Source of the DNA: M3007 sp041736625
GTDB lineage: Bacteria > Bacteroidota > Bacteroidia > Chitinophagales > Saprospiraceae
Direction of reading: 5' to 3'
Assembly: GCA_041736625.1 (NCBI GenBank)
Contig: JBGSTG010000051.1
Coordinates: forward strand, 1-64,000
DNA length: 64,000 nt
The notes beneath the pieces are model-generated. The model was not told where the DNA came from. It was given only the letters and a program-made list of their open reading frames with translations, and ran no database searches. The translations under genes were made by a program, and so were the position numbers. This document shows positions 18,588 through 27,161 of the stretch, piece after piece. Numbering within the stretch: the first letter of the stretch is position 1; every line of letters begins with the position of its first letter.

Positions 18588-20906
18588 TCAGTTTCGCCGC
18601 GGTGGCCCCTCACGCAGCACCACCACCTTCTTCCGCAGCACCAGCCCCGGCCCTTCCAGCACCAGCAGATAGACACCTTCGGGGATATACGACACGTCGA
18701 TGGCCGCGTTGGTTTGTCCGGCGTCGAGGTTCAGCTGAAGAAAGGGTAGCCCGCGCAGATCGAGCAGGCGCAGGATGCTGCCTTCAGGCGCCGGGTTTTT
18801 CCAGGCGGCGTAAAAGGTCCAGGAGGCGGGGTTGGGCCGCACGATCATGGCGCCGGTCTCGGGCGGCGCCCCGTCGCCGGGCAGGAAGTACACCACCTGA
18901 GTGGTGGCCGTGTTGGTTTGTATCGGGTCGTTGAAATCGAAGTAAATACTCGCGGTGTTTTCAACCGTGTGCCCCAGGGGGAATGCGGCGCGCGGCCGGA
19001 TGCTGAAGCGCACGATCCCGTGGCTTTCCGGTTCGTTGGAGAGCGAGTCCGGCAGGTTGATGTCGGCAAAATGCACCACCAAAATTTTTCCGGGCAGAAT
19101 CTCCCAGGTGCAAGGGTGGCTGGCGCCGATGAAGCGGAAGGAGGCCAGGTCCAGGTCGTCGCTCAGCGTATCGCGGATGATGACAAAATCGGCCGGGTAG
19201 TTGCCGGTGTTTTGGAAACGCACGGTGTACACGAGCGAAGGGCGGAGCTCGGCCTCGTCGGGCAGGAGGTAGGCCGGGGTGACTTGTTTGTCGTTGGGGT
19301 CGTAGGCGCCTACTACCTGTCGCTTGAGGACGGTTGCGTTGTTGTCGGGATAGAAGTCGCCCTGGATGGGCGTTACCCACGCGTAGCTGTTCACCGCCGT
19401 GCCAAGGGGCGTGCCAGCCGGGGTCAGCACCGTCAGGGTGATGGAGATCGTCTGCCCCGCGTCAAGCGTTTGCAAATCCCAGTACAGGGTGTCGCCCAGC
19501 ATCGACGTGGGCGGCAGGGAGATGTTCTGCACCTGAAGGAAGTCGGGCAACAGCAATTTCAACGCCACATCATCGGTTTGTGCGATGAGGTTTTGTACGG
19601 TTACCACCACTTTGGTGGAAAAACCGGGCCGGAACGGCGGGGTGGCGCCCAGGTTCACCGACAAGTCGTACTGGGCCGCCGACGGCGTAATGCCGAAGCG
19701 GTACAATCCATTGTTGTCGAAAACGTGCGCCCGGAAGCCGGGTATGCTCACCGAAGGGGGAGCAGGTGGAACAACCCGAATGGTGTCGCCATCGGGCAGG
19801 CCGCTAAAAAAGAATTTTCCCAGGGAGTCGGTGACGGTCAGGGCGCCGCTCGAAGTAAACACCTGTATGCCGGGAATGACGGGCTCGTTGCCCTCCTGGA
19901 TGCCGTTAAGGTTATAGTCCCAAAAAACCAAACCACTTGCCGGGGTATTGCCTGGGCTTATGGCGAAGTCGTAGTTGTACAGTTGCGTATCGTCATAAAT
20001 GTACCAAACTGGGGAAGATGCCGAGGCATTGGCGGGCAACGCCACGGCAATGGTATCGCCGTTTTGCAAACCGGAAAAAACGTATTGACCCGTAGGACCG
20101 GTCAGTTGTTGTGCTTGCCCGGTAGCGTTTACGGCTATCATGTTCAATGCCTTGTCTCCTGCATTGAAAATGCCGTCGGCGTTAAAGTCCATAAAAACCA
20201 GCCCGGTGGCGGTGCCGGGACCGGGCAGCACGGCAAAGTCGATGCAGCCGCTGGAACCGGACGGGTTCGCATAATAGGCAAAGAAATTCGGCAAGGTGCC
20301 GGGGGAATTGTGCGGCGGATTCGGAACAAACAAGGTGTCAAACACATTCAGCGATGCGAACTTATATTTTCCCTGGGCATTGGTAATTTCCACCTGTCCG
20401 GAGGCTGCGTGCACCTCCACCCCGGCAAGATCGGGTTCGTTGGCTTCCTGCATACCATTGCCGTTCAGGTCGTCGAACACAACACCACCGCTAGGAACAC
20501 CCAGGGGCGCCAGGGTGAATGTTATGGTGCTGTCGCAGCCCAAAAATGAGGTGCACACCTGTTGATAAGTACCTGCTTCACAAAATTTTTCGCCGCAAAC
20601 GGTCAGGCATTCTTTTGCGCAGGCGTCCCGCACGCCTAAAATTGTCCGGATGGCGGGCCGAATGGTCACCGTCTGCTTCACGACGCTGTCGCATCCGGAA
20701 GCCGCCACCAGCGTAGTGCTGTATGTGCCCGAGACCGCCACCTGCGGGCCCCAGGGCAAGGTGTAAGGCGCCTCTTCGGCGCACAAGGTTATAGGAAGCA
20801 ACACCGTCGGCGGAATGGGGGGCTGGCAAGGGTTCTGGGCGAATGATTCGCCGGTGAGTGCGGCAAGGCAGGTCGCCAAAATGAATTTAAGAGCGGTTGT
20901 TGTCAT
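18588..20906 (-). CDS. T9SS-secreted protein with SdrD_B-like repeats
   Basis: Protein of 772 residues, read from the ATG at 20906, where a signal peptide begins (cleavage near ESFAQ); the upstream TTG at 20912 is less likely. After a cysteine-containing N-terminal region (residues 25-135) there are three SdrD_B/Cna-B-like repeats at about 139-380, each with the motif V-F-x-D-x-N-x-G and a GDT ending. Next come DUF11-like beta domains (about 390-530) and a DUF7619-like segment (about 550-670) with the motif QNTGNYPADFVIIRDTL. A T9SS sorting domain closes the protein (starts MIVRPNPAS). It is an exported structural or adhesive surface protein. It is convergent with the Kelch gene across about 97 bases without an obvious terminator. 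Confidence 0.82.
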   Translation of the reverse strand: MTTTALKFILATCLAALTGESFAQNPCQPPIPPTVLLPITLCAEEAPYTLPWGPQVAVSGTYSTTLVAASGCDSVVKQTVTIRPAIRTILGVRDACAKECLTVCGEKFCEAGTYQQVCTSFLGCDSTITFTLAPLGVPSGGVVFDDLNGNGMQEANEPDLAGVEVHAASGQVEITNAQGKYKFASLNVFDTLFVPNPPHNSPGTLPNFFAYYANPSGSSGCIDFAVLPGPGTATGLVFMDFNADGIFNAGDKALNMIAVNATGQAQQLTGPTGQYVFSGLQNGDTIAVALPANASASSPVWYIYDDTQLYNYDFAISPGNTPASGLVFWDYNLNGIQEGNEPVIPGIQVFTSSGALTVTDSLGKFFFSGLPDGDTIRVVPPAPPSVSIPGFRAHVFDNNGLYRFGITPSAAQYDLSVNLGATPPFRPGFSTKVVVTVQNLIAQTDDVALKLLLPDFLQVQNISLPPTSMLGDTLYWDLQTLDAGQTISITLTVLTPAGTPLGTAVNSYAWVTPIQGDFYPDNNATVLKRQVVGAYDPNDKQVTPAYLLPDEAELRPSLVYTVRFQNTGNYPADFVIIRDTLSDDLDLASFRFIGASHPCTWEILPGKILVVHFADINLPDSLSNEPESHGIVRFSIRPRAAFPLGHTVENTASIYFDFNDPIQTNTATTQVVYFLPGDGAPPETGAMIVRPNPASWTFYAAWKNPAPEGSILRLLDLRGLPFLQLNLDAGQTNAAIDVSYIPEGVYLLVLEGPGLVLRKKVVVLREGPPRRN

Positions 20907-21010
20907 TGCCAAAGTATTTTACAGCAAGAGGCTGGTGAAAAGCAATACGCTGCTTGCCGCTTCGACAAAAATCATCCATAAAAAAGGTTCTCATTATGGC
21001 TGGACAGCAT

Positions 21011-21018
21011 TAATTTTG
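21011..21018 (+). promoter_or_regulatory. Bacteroidota -7 element
   Basis: Reads TAATTTTG, matching TAnnTTTG, 21 bases before the ATG at 21040. It supports that start rather than the earlier in-frame ones. Confidence 0.5.
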
Positions 21019-21039
21019 TCCAACAAAAATTGCCACCGC

Positions 21040-22121
21040 ATGAAAAACTGCCTGCTTGCCATCTGTGTAACTGTATTTATTTCCACCAACATACTCAGCC
21101 AATCAACCTTTGAGCGGTTTTATGGCCGCAACGGCAATTCCGATGAAATCGCCCTGGCCTCAGCTCGTTTGCCCGATGGTGGCTTCATTGTAACCGGTGA
21201 GACTTACCTGACTTCTTCGGGCGGAAAGGACATATTATTGATGCGAATAGACTCTACAAGACAAATGCTGTGGAACAGAAGTTACGGCTTTTCAGGAGAT
21301 GACGCCGGGTGTATCGCTATTGGGTGATCAAAGTAAATGGGGAGACCGGCGAAGTGATCTGGGAAAAAACATACGGTGACGTCTCCGCCAATAATGCCCG
21401 GGAAATTAAACAAGGCCCTGACGGAAGATATTATGCGATTGGCTTAGACAGACCAACCCAGGGCCCGACCAACAGGGTCGCCTACGTGGTGTGTATTGAT
21501 CCGGCAACCGGAAATGCCATTTGGGAAAAGGGGTTGAACGACATGGTTCCAGAGAGCTGGTTTGGTTACACGCTTGACTTTGACCCGAATGGCCATTTGT
21601 TTGTGCAAAGTCTGGTCGATACCAGTCCCGGCGCCTTGCCGACCAATTTTTACCTGGGGGTGAGCAAGCTGGATACGTCGGGCAACATCCTATGCCAGGA
21701 GATCATCAGCAATGGCCACGACAACGACATATTCGACGGCACCGCCACACCCGACGGGGGTTATATCGCGGTCGGCTCGGCCAACCCGGAGGGGATCGAC
21801 TATGATGTCATCCTCATCAAAACAGACCCTAATTGTCTGGTGAGCACCATTCCACTCGACCTGAAACCAACGGGCGGGGTGTCTGCATACCCCAACCCCG
21901 GATCGCAGCAGTGCCGACTGGTGTTTCAAAGTTCTGCAACCGGAGATGTTTTCATCAACGTGTTGACGGCAAGCGGCCGGCAGGTCGGTTCCTATGTTTC
22001 GCAAAAAAACGGCGACGAATGGTCCATGGATATTTCCACAGCCAACTGGGTCCCCGGCGCGTACCTGATCGAGGCCTCCTGCGGGAAGGTGCGCAGCACC
22101 ACCGTGTGGGTTAAACATTAG
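21040..22121 (+). pseudogene. T9SS propeller protein gene broken by deletion/frameshift
   Basis: The first frame gives a signal peptide and a propeller-type repeat (motifs DGGFIVTGE, ILLMRID, W.RSYG) and then stops at 21327. The sequence continues at once in another frame from about 21309 with YWVIKVNGETG, WEKTYG, further repeats and a full T9SS sorting domain (starts VSAYPNPGS). In related repeat proteins, GDD and YWVIK are separated by roughly 35-45 residues. Here they are joined directly, so a segment of non-multiple-of-three length appears to be missing at about 21300-21320. This may be a real internal deletion or an assembly collapse of a repeat. If real, the product ends after 95 residues and lacks the secretion signal for T9SS. 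Confidence 0.7.
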
Positions 22122-22128
22122 ACTCTGC

Positions 22129-23802
22129 TCACCGCCACATCAAACCAACAAACCGCGTAGTACCCTCCTCCGACAACACCTCCACCTGATACGCCCCTGC
22201 CGGCAAAGCCTGCAAGCCCGAAAGTTCAATCCGGCTTACGCGGTTGTAGAAAACAGCCATTCCGGGCTGCTCCCCTAACCTATTGCCGAAAACATTTAAT
22301 AGTTTGATTTCCAGTACATTTTCCAGAGAATCCAGGCTCCAGAACGTGAGGATTCCCGCTTCCGGGTCGGCAGCAAAAAAGCCGTTTCGGGCGTTGTTCA
22401 CCCGGTCGCCGTCGCTGATCCATCCGGCCAGGTTGCCCCAGGCTTTGGTCAGGTCGGGCAGGCCGAAACCGCGTTCGGGGTCAGGATTTGCGTACTGGTC
22501 GGCCGACGCGTACACCGCCTCCAGGATTTCGGCCGCCGTTTTTTCGGGGAAGGCGCTCCACAGGGCCGCGATGCCGCCGGTGAGCATGGGTGAGGCCAGA
22601 GAGGTGCCATTGGAGAGGCCCAGATCCAGGCCTTTGGCGCCGGCCACCACCACCTGTTCCCCCGGCGCCACGAGGTCGGGCTTGATGCGTCCGTCGGGTG
22701 TGGGTCCCATGGAGCTGAACGAGGCCCGGCTGCCGTTGTAGTCCACTGCGCCCACCGCGACCACGCCCGGCGCGTCGGACGGCACGCCGATGTGTCGCCA
22801 CGGCTCGTCGCCCGAATTGCCCGCGCTGTTGCACACGATCATGCCTTTGCGGGCGGCCATGGCGGCGCCGCGCGAGCCGATGGCCGTGCGACCGTCGAGC
22901 ACCCGGAAGGAATGGTTCAAGGTGGAGTCGTTGAAGGTCGTGTAGCCCAGTGAAGCATTGATGATGTCTATGCCCATACTGTCCGCATATTCGGCGGCAG
23001 CCACCCAGTTGCACTCCTCTATGGGGAATTCACCGCCGGTGTCTTCGGTTTTGAACAAAAAATACGTGGCCTCCGGCGCGCCACCAACCAAGTACCCGGG
23101 CACGTTAGCCGCCATTACAGAAAGCACCGAAGTTCCGTGGCCGGCCGCTTCGAACACGTGGTTGTCGCGTTCCACGAAATCGCGGGACTGGAAGAGCCGT
23201 CCGCCGAGGGCAACACTGTCGAAAAACGGCAGCACATCGGCATCCGTGAATCCGCCATCGAACACCGCCACGTGTATCCCGCTGCCCCGGTGGCCGGCAA
23301 AGTGGAGCATCGGCAGGTTCAGCAGGCTGTTTTGCAGCGCCGAGTAGCCGTAAGGGTTTCCGGAAGCGGGCAACTGAGGCGGGTCCGGTTGGCGCCGTCG
23401 CTTTGGAGCCGGCGGATTGGGCTCGTGGCGGATGCGCAGGTCAGGGCCCAGGTATTGCACCGTATCGACAAAAGGGAGCATTTTCAGGCGTTCGGCGGTA
23501 GTCGAGTCGGCGATCACGGCGGCGGCGTTCAACCATCGGGAGGCGAGGTGGATGGTCGCGCCTGCGGTTGTCAGCCGGGCCAGATAAACGGGGTTCACCG
23601 GCAGATCAGTTTCATCCAGCGCTATACCCGCGCGATGCCGCCGCTCAAGGGCGCGGGGGCCCAGCAGCTCCGCCGGCCGACACAGGCAGTGCGGGGAATT
23701 GTTTTTGTCGGTGAAAACAACCCAGTATTTGTACAGGCCCGGAGACTGTGCGATGGACAAGGCCGGCCAGACAACCAGCAAGAGCAGGACGATACGATTC
23801 AT
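22129..23802 (-). CDS. subtilisin-like serine protease (S8) with T9SS sorting domain
   Basis: Protein of 557 residues. The ATG at 23802 is preferred because a signal peptide begins there (MNRIVLLLLVVWPALSIAQ); an upstream start would overlap the glycosyltransferase gene. A short propeptide-like region precedes the S8 domain with the full triad: D182 (VAVFDGG), H222 (AGHGTS) and S401 (GTSLASP). The last ~80 residues resemble a T9SS C-terminal domain, although the usual PNP motif is not obvious. It is a secreted endopeptidase, probably for nutrient acquisition or surface processing. It lies 10 bases downstream of the GT2 gene and is likely co-transcribed with it, though the functions are unrelated. 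Confidence 0.88.
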   Translation of the reverse strand: MNRIVLLLLVVWPALSIAQSPGLYKYWVVFTDKNNSPHCLCRPAELLGPRALERRHRAGIALDETDLPVNPVYLARLTTAGATIHLASRWLNAAAVIADSTTAERLKMLPFVDTVQYLGPDLRIRHEPNPPAPKRRRQPDPPQLPASGNPYGYSALQNSLLNLPMLHFAGHRGSGIHVAVFDGGFTDADVLPFFDSVALGGRLFQSRDFVERDNHVFEAAGHGTSVLSVMAANVPGYLVGGAPEATYFLFKTEDTGGEFPIEECNWVAAAEYADSMGIDIINASLGYTTFNDSTLNHSFRVLDGRTAIGSRGAAMAARKGMIVCNSAGNSGDEPWRHIGVPSDAPGVVAVGAVDYNGSRASFSSMGPTPDGRIKPDLVAPGEQVVVAGAKGLDLGLSNGTSLASPMLTGGIAALWSAFPEKTAAEILEAVYASADQYANPDPERGFGLPDLTKAWGNLAGWISDGDRVNNARNGFFAADPEAGILTFWSLDSLENVLEIKLLNVFGNRLGEQPGMAVFYNRVSRIELSGLQALPAGAYQVEVLSEEGTTRFVGLMWR

Positions 23803-23812
23803 TCTACAAGGG

Positions 23813-24607
23813 TTAATATTTGGGCATACCCCACTGTTTGAACCGGTGCAGGATGGCCCGCAGGACGATGAAAAGGTGGGCCAACAAAGCCGACGCCAAC
23901 CCGAAATGTCGAACCATGACGCGGAAACGGTCGCGGAGGGACTGGCGGTGTCTTTTCTTGGACAAACCACCGGCAAGATAGTTGCTGAGCACCCGTCCGG
24001 TGTGCACGTTTTGCCGGCTTTTTTTCAGGATGCGTATGCACCAGTCGTAATCGGCGCACAGGTTTTTCATCTCATAGGCCGGCGCTGAGGTTCGGCGTGC
24101 CACGAACGACTGGTGCACCACGCGCATGCCGCCGAGGTAGTCGCGCCAGGTCATGTGTTCGGGCAGGCTGCGGGTGCTCAGCTCGCTCATCAGGCCCAGG
24201 GGTTCGCGTTTTTCGTTTACCAGCAGGGTGTCGCCGTACAGCACATCGGTTTCCGGACCTGTTTGCGCAGCCAAGTGCGCCAGGGTATCGGGTGCGTGCA
24301 GGTGGTCGCCAGCGTTGAGGAACCACACGAAGTCGCCCTCTGCCAGTTGCAGCCCTTTGTTCATGGCGTCGTACAGGCCCTTGTCGGGTTCCGAGAGCCA
24401 GCGCATGCGGCCTTCGAAACGGTCTTCGTACGCGGAGACGAGCGCGCGGGTGCCGTCTTTGGAGGCGCCGTCGATCACCAGGTACTCGTAATCGACAAAC
24501 GTCTGTGCCAGCACGCTGTCCATGGTGCCCGGCAGCAGTTGCTCGCCGTTGTACACGACCGTGATGATGGAAAACAGGGGAGCCGAGGGGCTGTCGGTGT
24601 GCGGCAT
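23813..24607 (-). CDS. family 2 glycosyltransferase
   Basis: Protein of 264 residues with a GT-A fold: N-terminal FSIITVVYNGE, VIDGASKDGT and the metal/nucleotide region FLNAGD in place of a canonical DxD. It resembles the WcaA/PGL type of GT2 enzymes that add sugars to polysaccharide or glycolipid precursors at the cytoplasmic membrane. The C-terminal helix with a hydrophobic stretch (about 230-255) may mediate membrane contact. The sugar donor and acceptor cannot be told from the sequence. It is divergent from the LysE gene and has its own promoter element; the subtilase gene follows after 10 bases. Confidence 0.85.
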   Translation of the reverse strand: MPHTDSPSAPLFSIITVVYNGEQLLPGTMDSVLAQTFVDYEYLVIDGASKDGTRALVSAYEDRFEGRMRWLSEPDKGLYDAMNKGLQLAEGDFVWFLNAGDHLHAPDTLAHLAAQTGPETDVLYGDTLLVNEKREPLGLMSELSTRSLPEHMTWRDYLGGMRVVHQSFVARRTSAPAYEMKNLCADYDWCIRILKKSRQNVHTGRVLSNYLAGGLSKKRHRQSLRDRFRVMVRHFGLASALLAHLFIVLRAILHRFKQWGMPKY

Positions 24608-24634
24608 GTTCTGTTTGAGTTAGGAAATGAGCGG

Positions 24635-24642
24635 CAAAAATA
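24635..24642 (-). promoter_or_regulatory. Bacteroidota -7 element for the GT2 gene
   Basis: Reads TATTTTTG on the minus strand, matching TAnnTTTG, 27 bases before the GT2 start codon. Confidence 0.5.
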
Positions 24643-24722
24643 GGATTTTGGCGCTGCCGGGCAGCCGGTCGCCCGTATTCTCCGCTTTTTCCTCCATCTT
24701 TACCTCCACGGACCGATTTTTC

Positions 24723-25325
24723 ATGAGCATTTTGATCGCCGGCATATTCCTGAGTTTGCTGGGTTCCTTACCGCCCGGACTCATCAGTCTGTCGGTGGCA
24801 CAAACGGCGCTGAACCGGGGTTTCGTATCGGCCATGGTACTCGCATTGGGGGCGGCAGGCGCCGAATTTTTCCAGGCGATCGTGGCCGTGCGACTCAGCG
24901 ACTGGTTTTTGACGCACCGGGAGTGGGAGCGTTGGTTTGAGCTGGGTGCAGCGCCGATATTCGCAATTTTGGGCGTTCATTTGTTGTTTTTTGCCAGGCC
25001 ACCGCGCGAACAGGCGGGCAACATGCCCCTGCACCCGGGGCGGTTGCTGGCCAAAGGGGTACTCATCAGCGCGTTCAACCTGCTGGCCATCCCCTATTGG
25101 TTTGTGTATGTGGGCTGGCTGCGGATGGTCGGCTGGTGGAAAGATGGGATGGGATATACCCTTGTATTTGCTTTTGGCGTTACGGCAGGCACGCTGATTG
25201 CCCTGGCCTTGTACGCCTGGCTGTGCGACCGCCTGCTTCGGCAGAGCACCTTGCTGTCGCGTTGGGCCAACCGAATCATCGGCTTGATCTTTTTGGCCAT
25301 GGCCGTTCAGTTAATCCTCTCCTGA
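24723..25325 (+). CDS. LysE-type translocator
   Basis: Protein of 200 residues from the ATG at 24723; an in-frame start 96 bases earlier adds a non-hydrophobic extension and is rejected. It is very hydrophobic with about six TM helices. The N-terminal G-S-L-P-P-G-L-I-S motif and the loop-and-repeat layout are typical of the LysE/RhtB exporter superfamily, which moves amino acids or other small metabolites out through the inner membrane. The substrate is unknown. It stands alone between the divergent GT2 gene and the following hydrolase, 111 bases away. Confidence 0.75.
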   Translation: MSILIAGIFLSLLGSLPPGLISLSVAQTALNRGFVSAMVLALGAAGAEFFQAIVAVRLSDWFLTHREWERWFELGAAPIFAILGVHLLFFARPPREQAGNMPLHPGRLLAKGVLISAFNLLAIPYWFVYVGWLRMVGWWKDGMGYTLVFAFGVTAGTLIALALYAWLCDRLLRQSTLLSRWANRIIGLIFLAMAVQLILS

Positions 25326-25436
25326 TTTTTCACCGGGACGGGCTGGCGGCCCCAATATCCAGCGCAAACAGCCGTTGGTCGAAATAGCCCGCAGGTTAGC
25401 GCAAGCATGCGTTTTTTTGCCTTTAAAACCGTAACC

Positions 25437-26771
25437 ATGGATAAAACAACCTTTTTGACGGGAATTCTTCTCTTCACACTGCACTTTCTGCTTGGACAAA
25501 CCACCGTGAACACCGCCGGAATTGACTCCGTACTGGACGTTTACCAGCAGCACGACAAAATTTGGGGCAGCCTGAGCATCCGACAAAACGGACAAACCGT
25601 GTACAACAAGGCCACCGGATACGCCTGGGCAGGCCACCGCAAGCCCGACGCCCAAACGCAATACCGCATCGGCTCCATCACCAAGGTGTTCACCGCCGTG
25701 ATGATCATGCAGCTGATTGAAGAGGGCAAGCTTGGGCTCGACGCCCCCATCGACCAGTGGTTTTTGCACATCCCGAATGCCGGCAAGATCACCGTGCGTC
25801 ATTTGCTGTCGCACGCCAGCGGCCTGCACAATTTCACCGCCGACGCGGAATATGAGGGGTATATGACCCAACCACAGACGATGGACGAAATGCTGGAGCG
25901 TTTCGCACCATTGACGCCCGACTTTGAACCGGGCGCCAAAAACGAATACAGCAACACCAATTACGTTTTGCTGGGATACCTGATCGAAAAACTCGATCGC
26001 CGCTCCTACGCCGCCGCCCTGCAGGCCCGCATCGCCGTCCCCCTGGGCTTGAAACGAACCGCCTTCGGCCAAAAAATTGACGTGGAAAACAACCAGGCAG
26101 AATCCTACCGAATGGTCGACAACCACTGGGCGCCGGAAAGTGAAACCGATATGAGCATCCCGCACGGCGCCGGCGCCATTGTGTCGACACCTGAGGAGCT
26201 GTGCCTCTTTTTTGAAGCCCTGTTTGAAGGCAAACTCCTCAAACAAAGTTCGGTTCAGCAAATGTGCTACCTGAAAAACGGGTTTGGGCTGGGTATCTTT
26301 CAGGTGCCGTTCCACGAGCGAAGGGGCTGGTTTCACAACGGCGGCATCGACGGGTTCCAGTCCAACGCCGTCTATTTCCCGGAGGACAAAACGGCGGTGG
26401 CGTTCATCGGGAACGCCTTCACCACAGACTTGAACGCACTGATGATCGGCGTGCTGAGCAAGCTTTTCGGCAAACCGTACAAGATGCCCACGTTTCAGTC
26501 CCTCGCATTGTCAGACGAACAACTGGGCCGCTGCTCCGGCAACTTTTCCTCTGCGCAATTGCCGCTCAAATTCAAAGTGTGGGCCGAAAACCAGAAACTG
26601 ATGGCGCAAGCCACCGGACAAACGGCGTTTCCACTGGATGCCGACAGCGAGACCGAGTTCCGATATGACGTGGCTGGCATTAAAATTTTGTTCGGGGACC
26701 TTCGGGACGGACTTTTTCATACCCTGACCATCAAACAAGCCGGCCAATCCTATACCTTTCAGCGCGAATAA
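25437..26771 (+). CDS. class C beta-lactamase-related serine hydrolase
   Basis: Protein of 444 residues from the ATG at 25437, where a signal peptide begins (MDKTTFLTGILLFTLHFLLG); the ATG at 25407 is an alternative. Catalytic motifs of the class C / PBP4* family are present: S-x-x-K as SITK (S80, K83), Y-x-N as YSN (Y171) and H-N-G (H300) in place of KTG. A C-terminal extension of about 90 residues follows the hydrolase domain, as in many Bacteroidota members. It is an exported periplasmic enzyme acting on peptides, esters or D-amino-acid bonds; real antibiotic hydrolysis is not implied. The small lipoprotein gene follows after 15 bases. Confidence 0.85.
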   Translation: MDKTTFLTGILLFTLHFLLGQTTVNTAGIDSVLDVYQQHDKIWGSLSIRQNGQTVYNKATGYAWAGHRKPDAQTQYRIGSITKVFTAVMIMQLIEEGKLGLDAPIDQWFLHIPNAGKITVRHLLSHASGLHNFTADAEYEGYMTQPQTMDEMLERFAPLTPDFEPGAKNEYSNTNYVLLGYLIEKLDRRSYAAALQARIAVPLGLKRTAFGQKIDVENNQAESYRMVDNHWAPESETDMSIPHGAGAIVSTPEELCLFFEALFEGKLLKQSSVQQMCYLKNGFGLGIFQVPFHERRGWFHNGGIDGFQSNAVYFPEDKTAVAFIGNAFTTDLNALMIGVLSKLFGKPYKMPTFQSLALSDEQLGRCSGNFSSAQLPLKFKVWAENQKLMAQATGQTAFPLDADSETEFRYDVAGIKILFGDLRDGLFHTLTIKQAGQSYTFQRE

Positions 26772-26786
26772 ACACCGCTTGCGCGT

Positions 26787-27152
26787 ATGCGATGGCCATT
26801 TCTGTTGGGTGCATTCATTACCGGTATGGCCGCTTGCGGCCCCGATGAGCGGCATTTGTCCGGGGCCTGGCGCGCGGTAGCCTACCACGCCGCCGACACC
26901 GTCCGTCCCCTGCCGGCAGACACCCTGCGGATGGTATTCAACGCCGATGGCACGTACCGGTACGCAGGAGCGGCTTATTACCTCGAAACCGGGCGCTACC
27001 GATGCTCCTGGCGGTATTTGTTCCTGGTTGATACCTTGCACGTTCCGCCTCGGACGTATACTTTGCGGCTGGAGCGGCTGTACGCGGATACGCTGATCCT
27101 GAAAATGCAGCGGGATGAAACCACAGAATGGCTGACGTTTGCCCGTGAATGA
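26787..27152 (+). CDS. small lipoprotein, lipocalin-like
   Basis: Protein of 121 residues with a lipoprotein signal (lipobox MAAC, Cys at residue 17) and a short beta-rich body. The motif LSGAWRAV near the mature N-terminus and FNADGTYRY look like small lipocalin-type domains that begin with a G-x-W, but the match is weak. It starts 15 bases after the serine hydrolase gene and is probably co-transcribed. It is convergent with the BNR-propeller gene, 9 bases away. Function unknown. Confidence 0.6.
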   Translation: MRWPFLLGAFITGMAACGPDERHLSGAWRAVAYHAADTVRPLPADTLRMVFNADGTYRYAGAAYYLETGRYRCSWRYLFLVDTLHVPPRTYTLRLERLYADTLILKMQRDETTEWLTFARE

Positions 27153-27161
27153 GCATGCAAC

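Noticed and set aside
18918..20549. 543-codon open frame antisense to the SdrD_B/T9SS gene
   Set aside because: No signal, domain or start context; the minus-strand gene has a signal peptide and recognised domains.
25437..26771. Antibiotic-resistance beta-lactamase
   Set aside because: It has the fold motifs SxxK and YxN but an HNG third motif and a C-terminal extension, typical of general serine hydrolases of this family.
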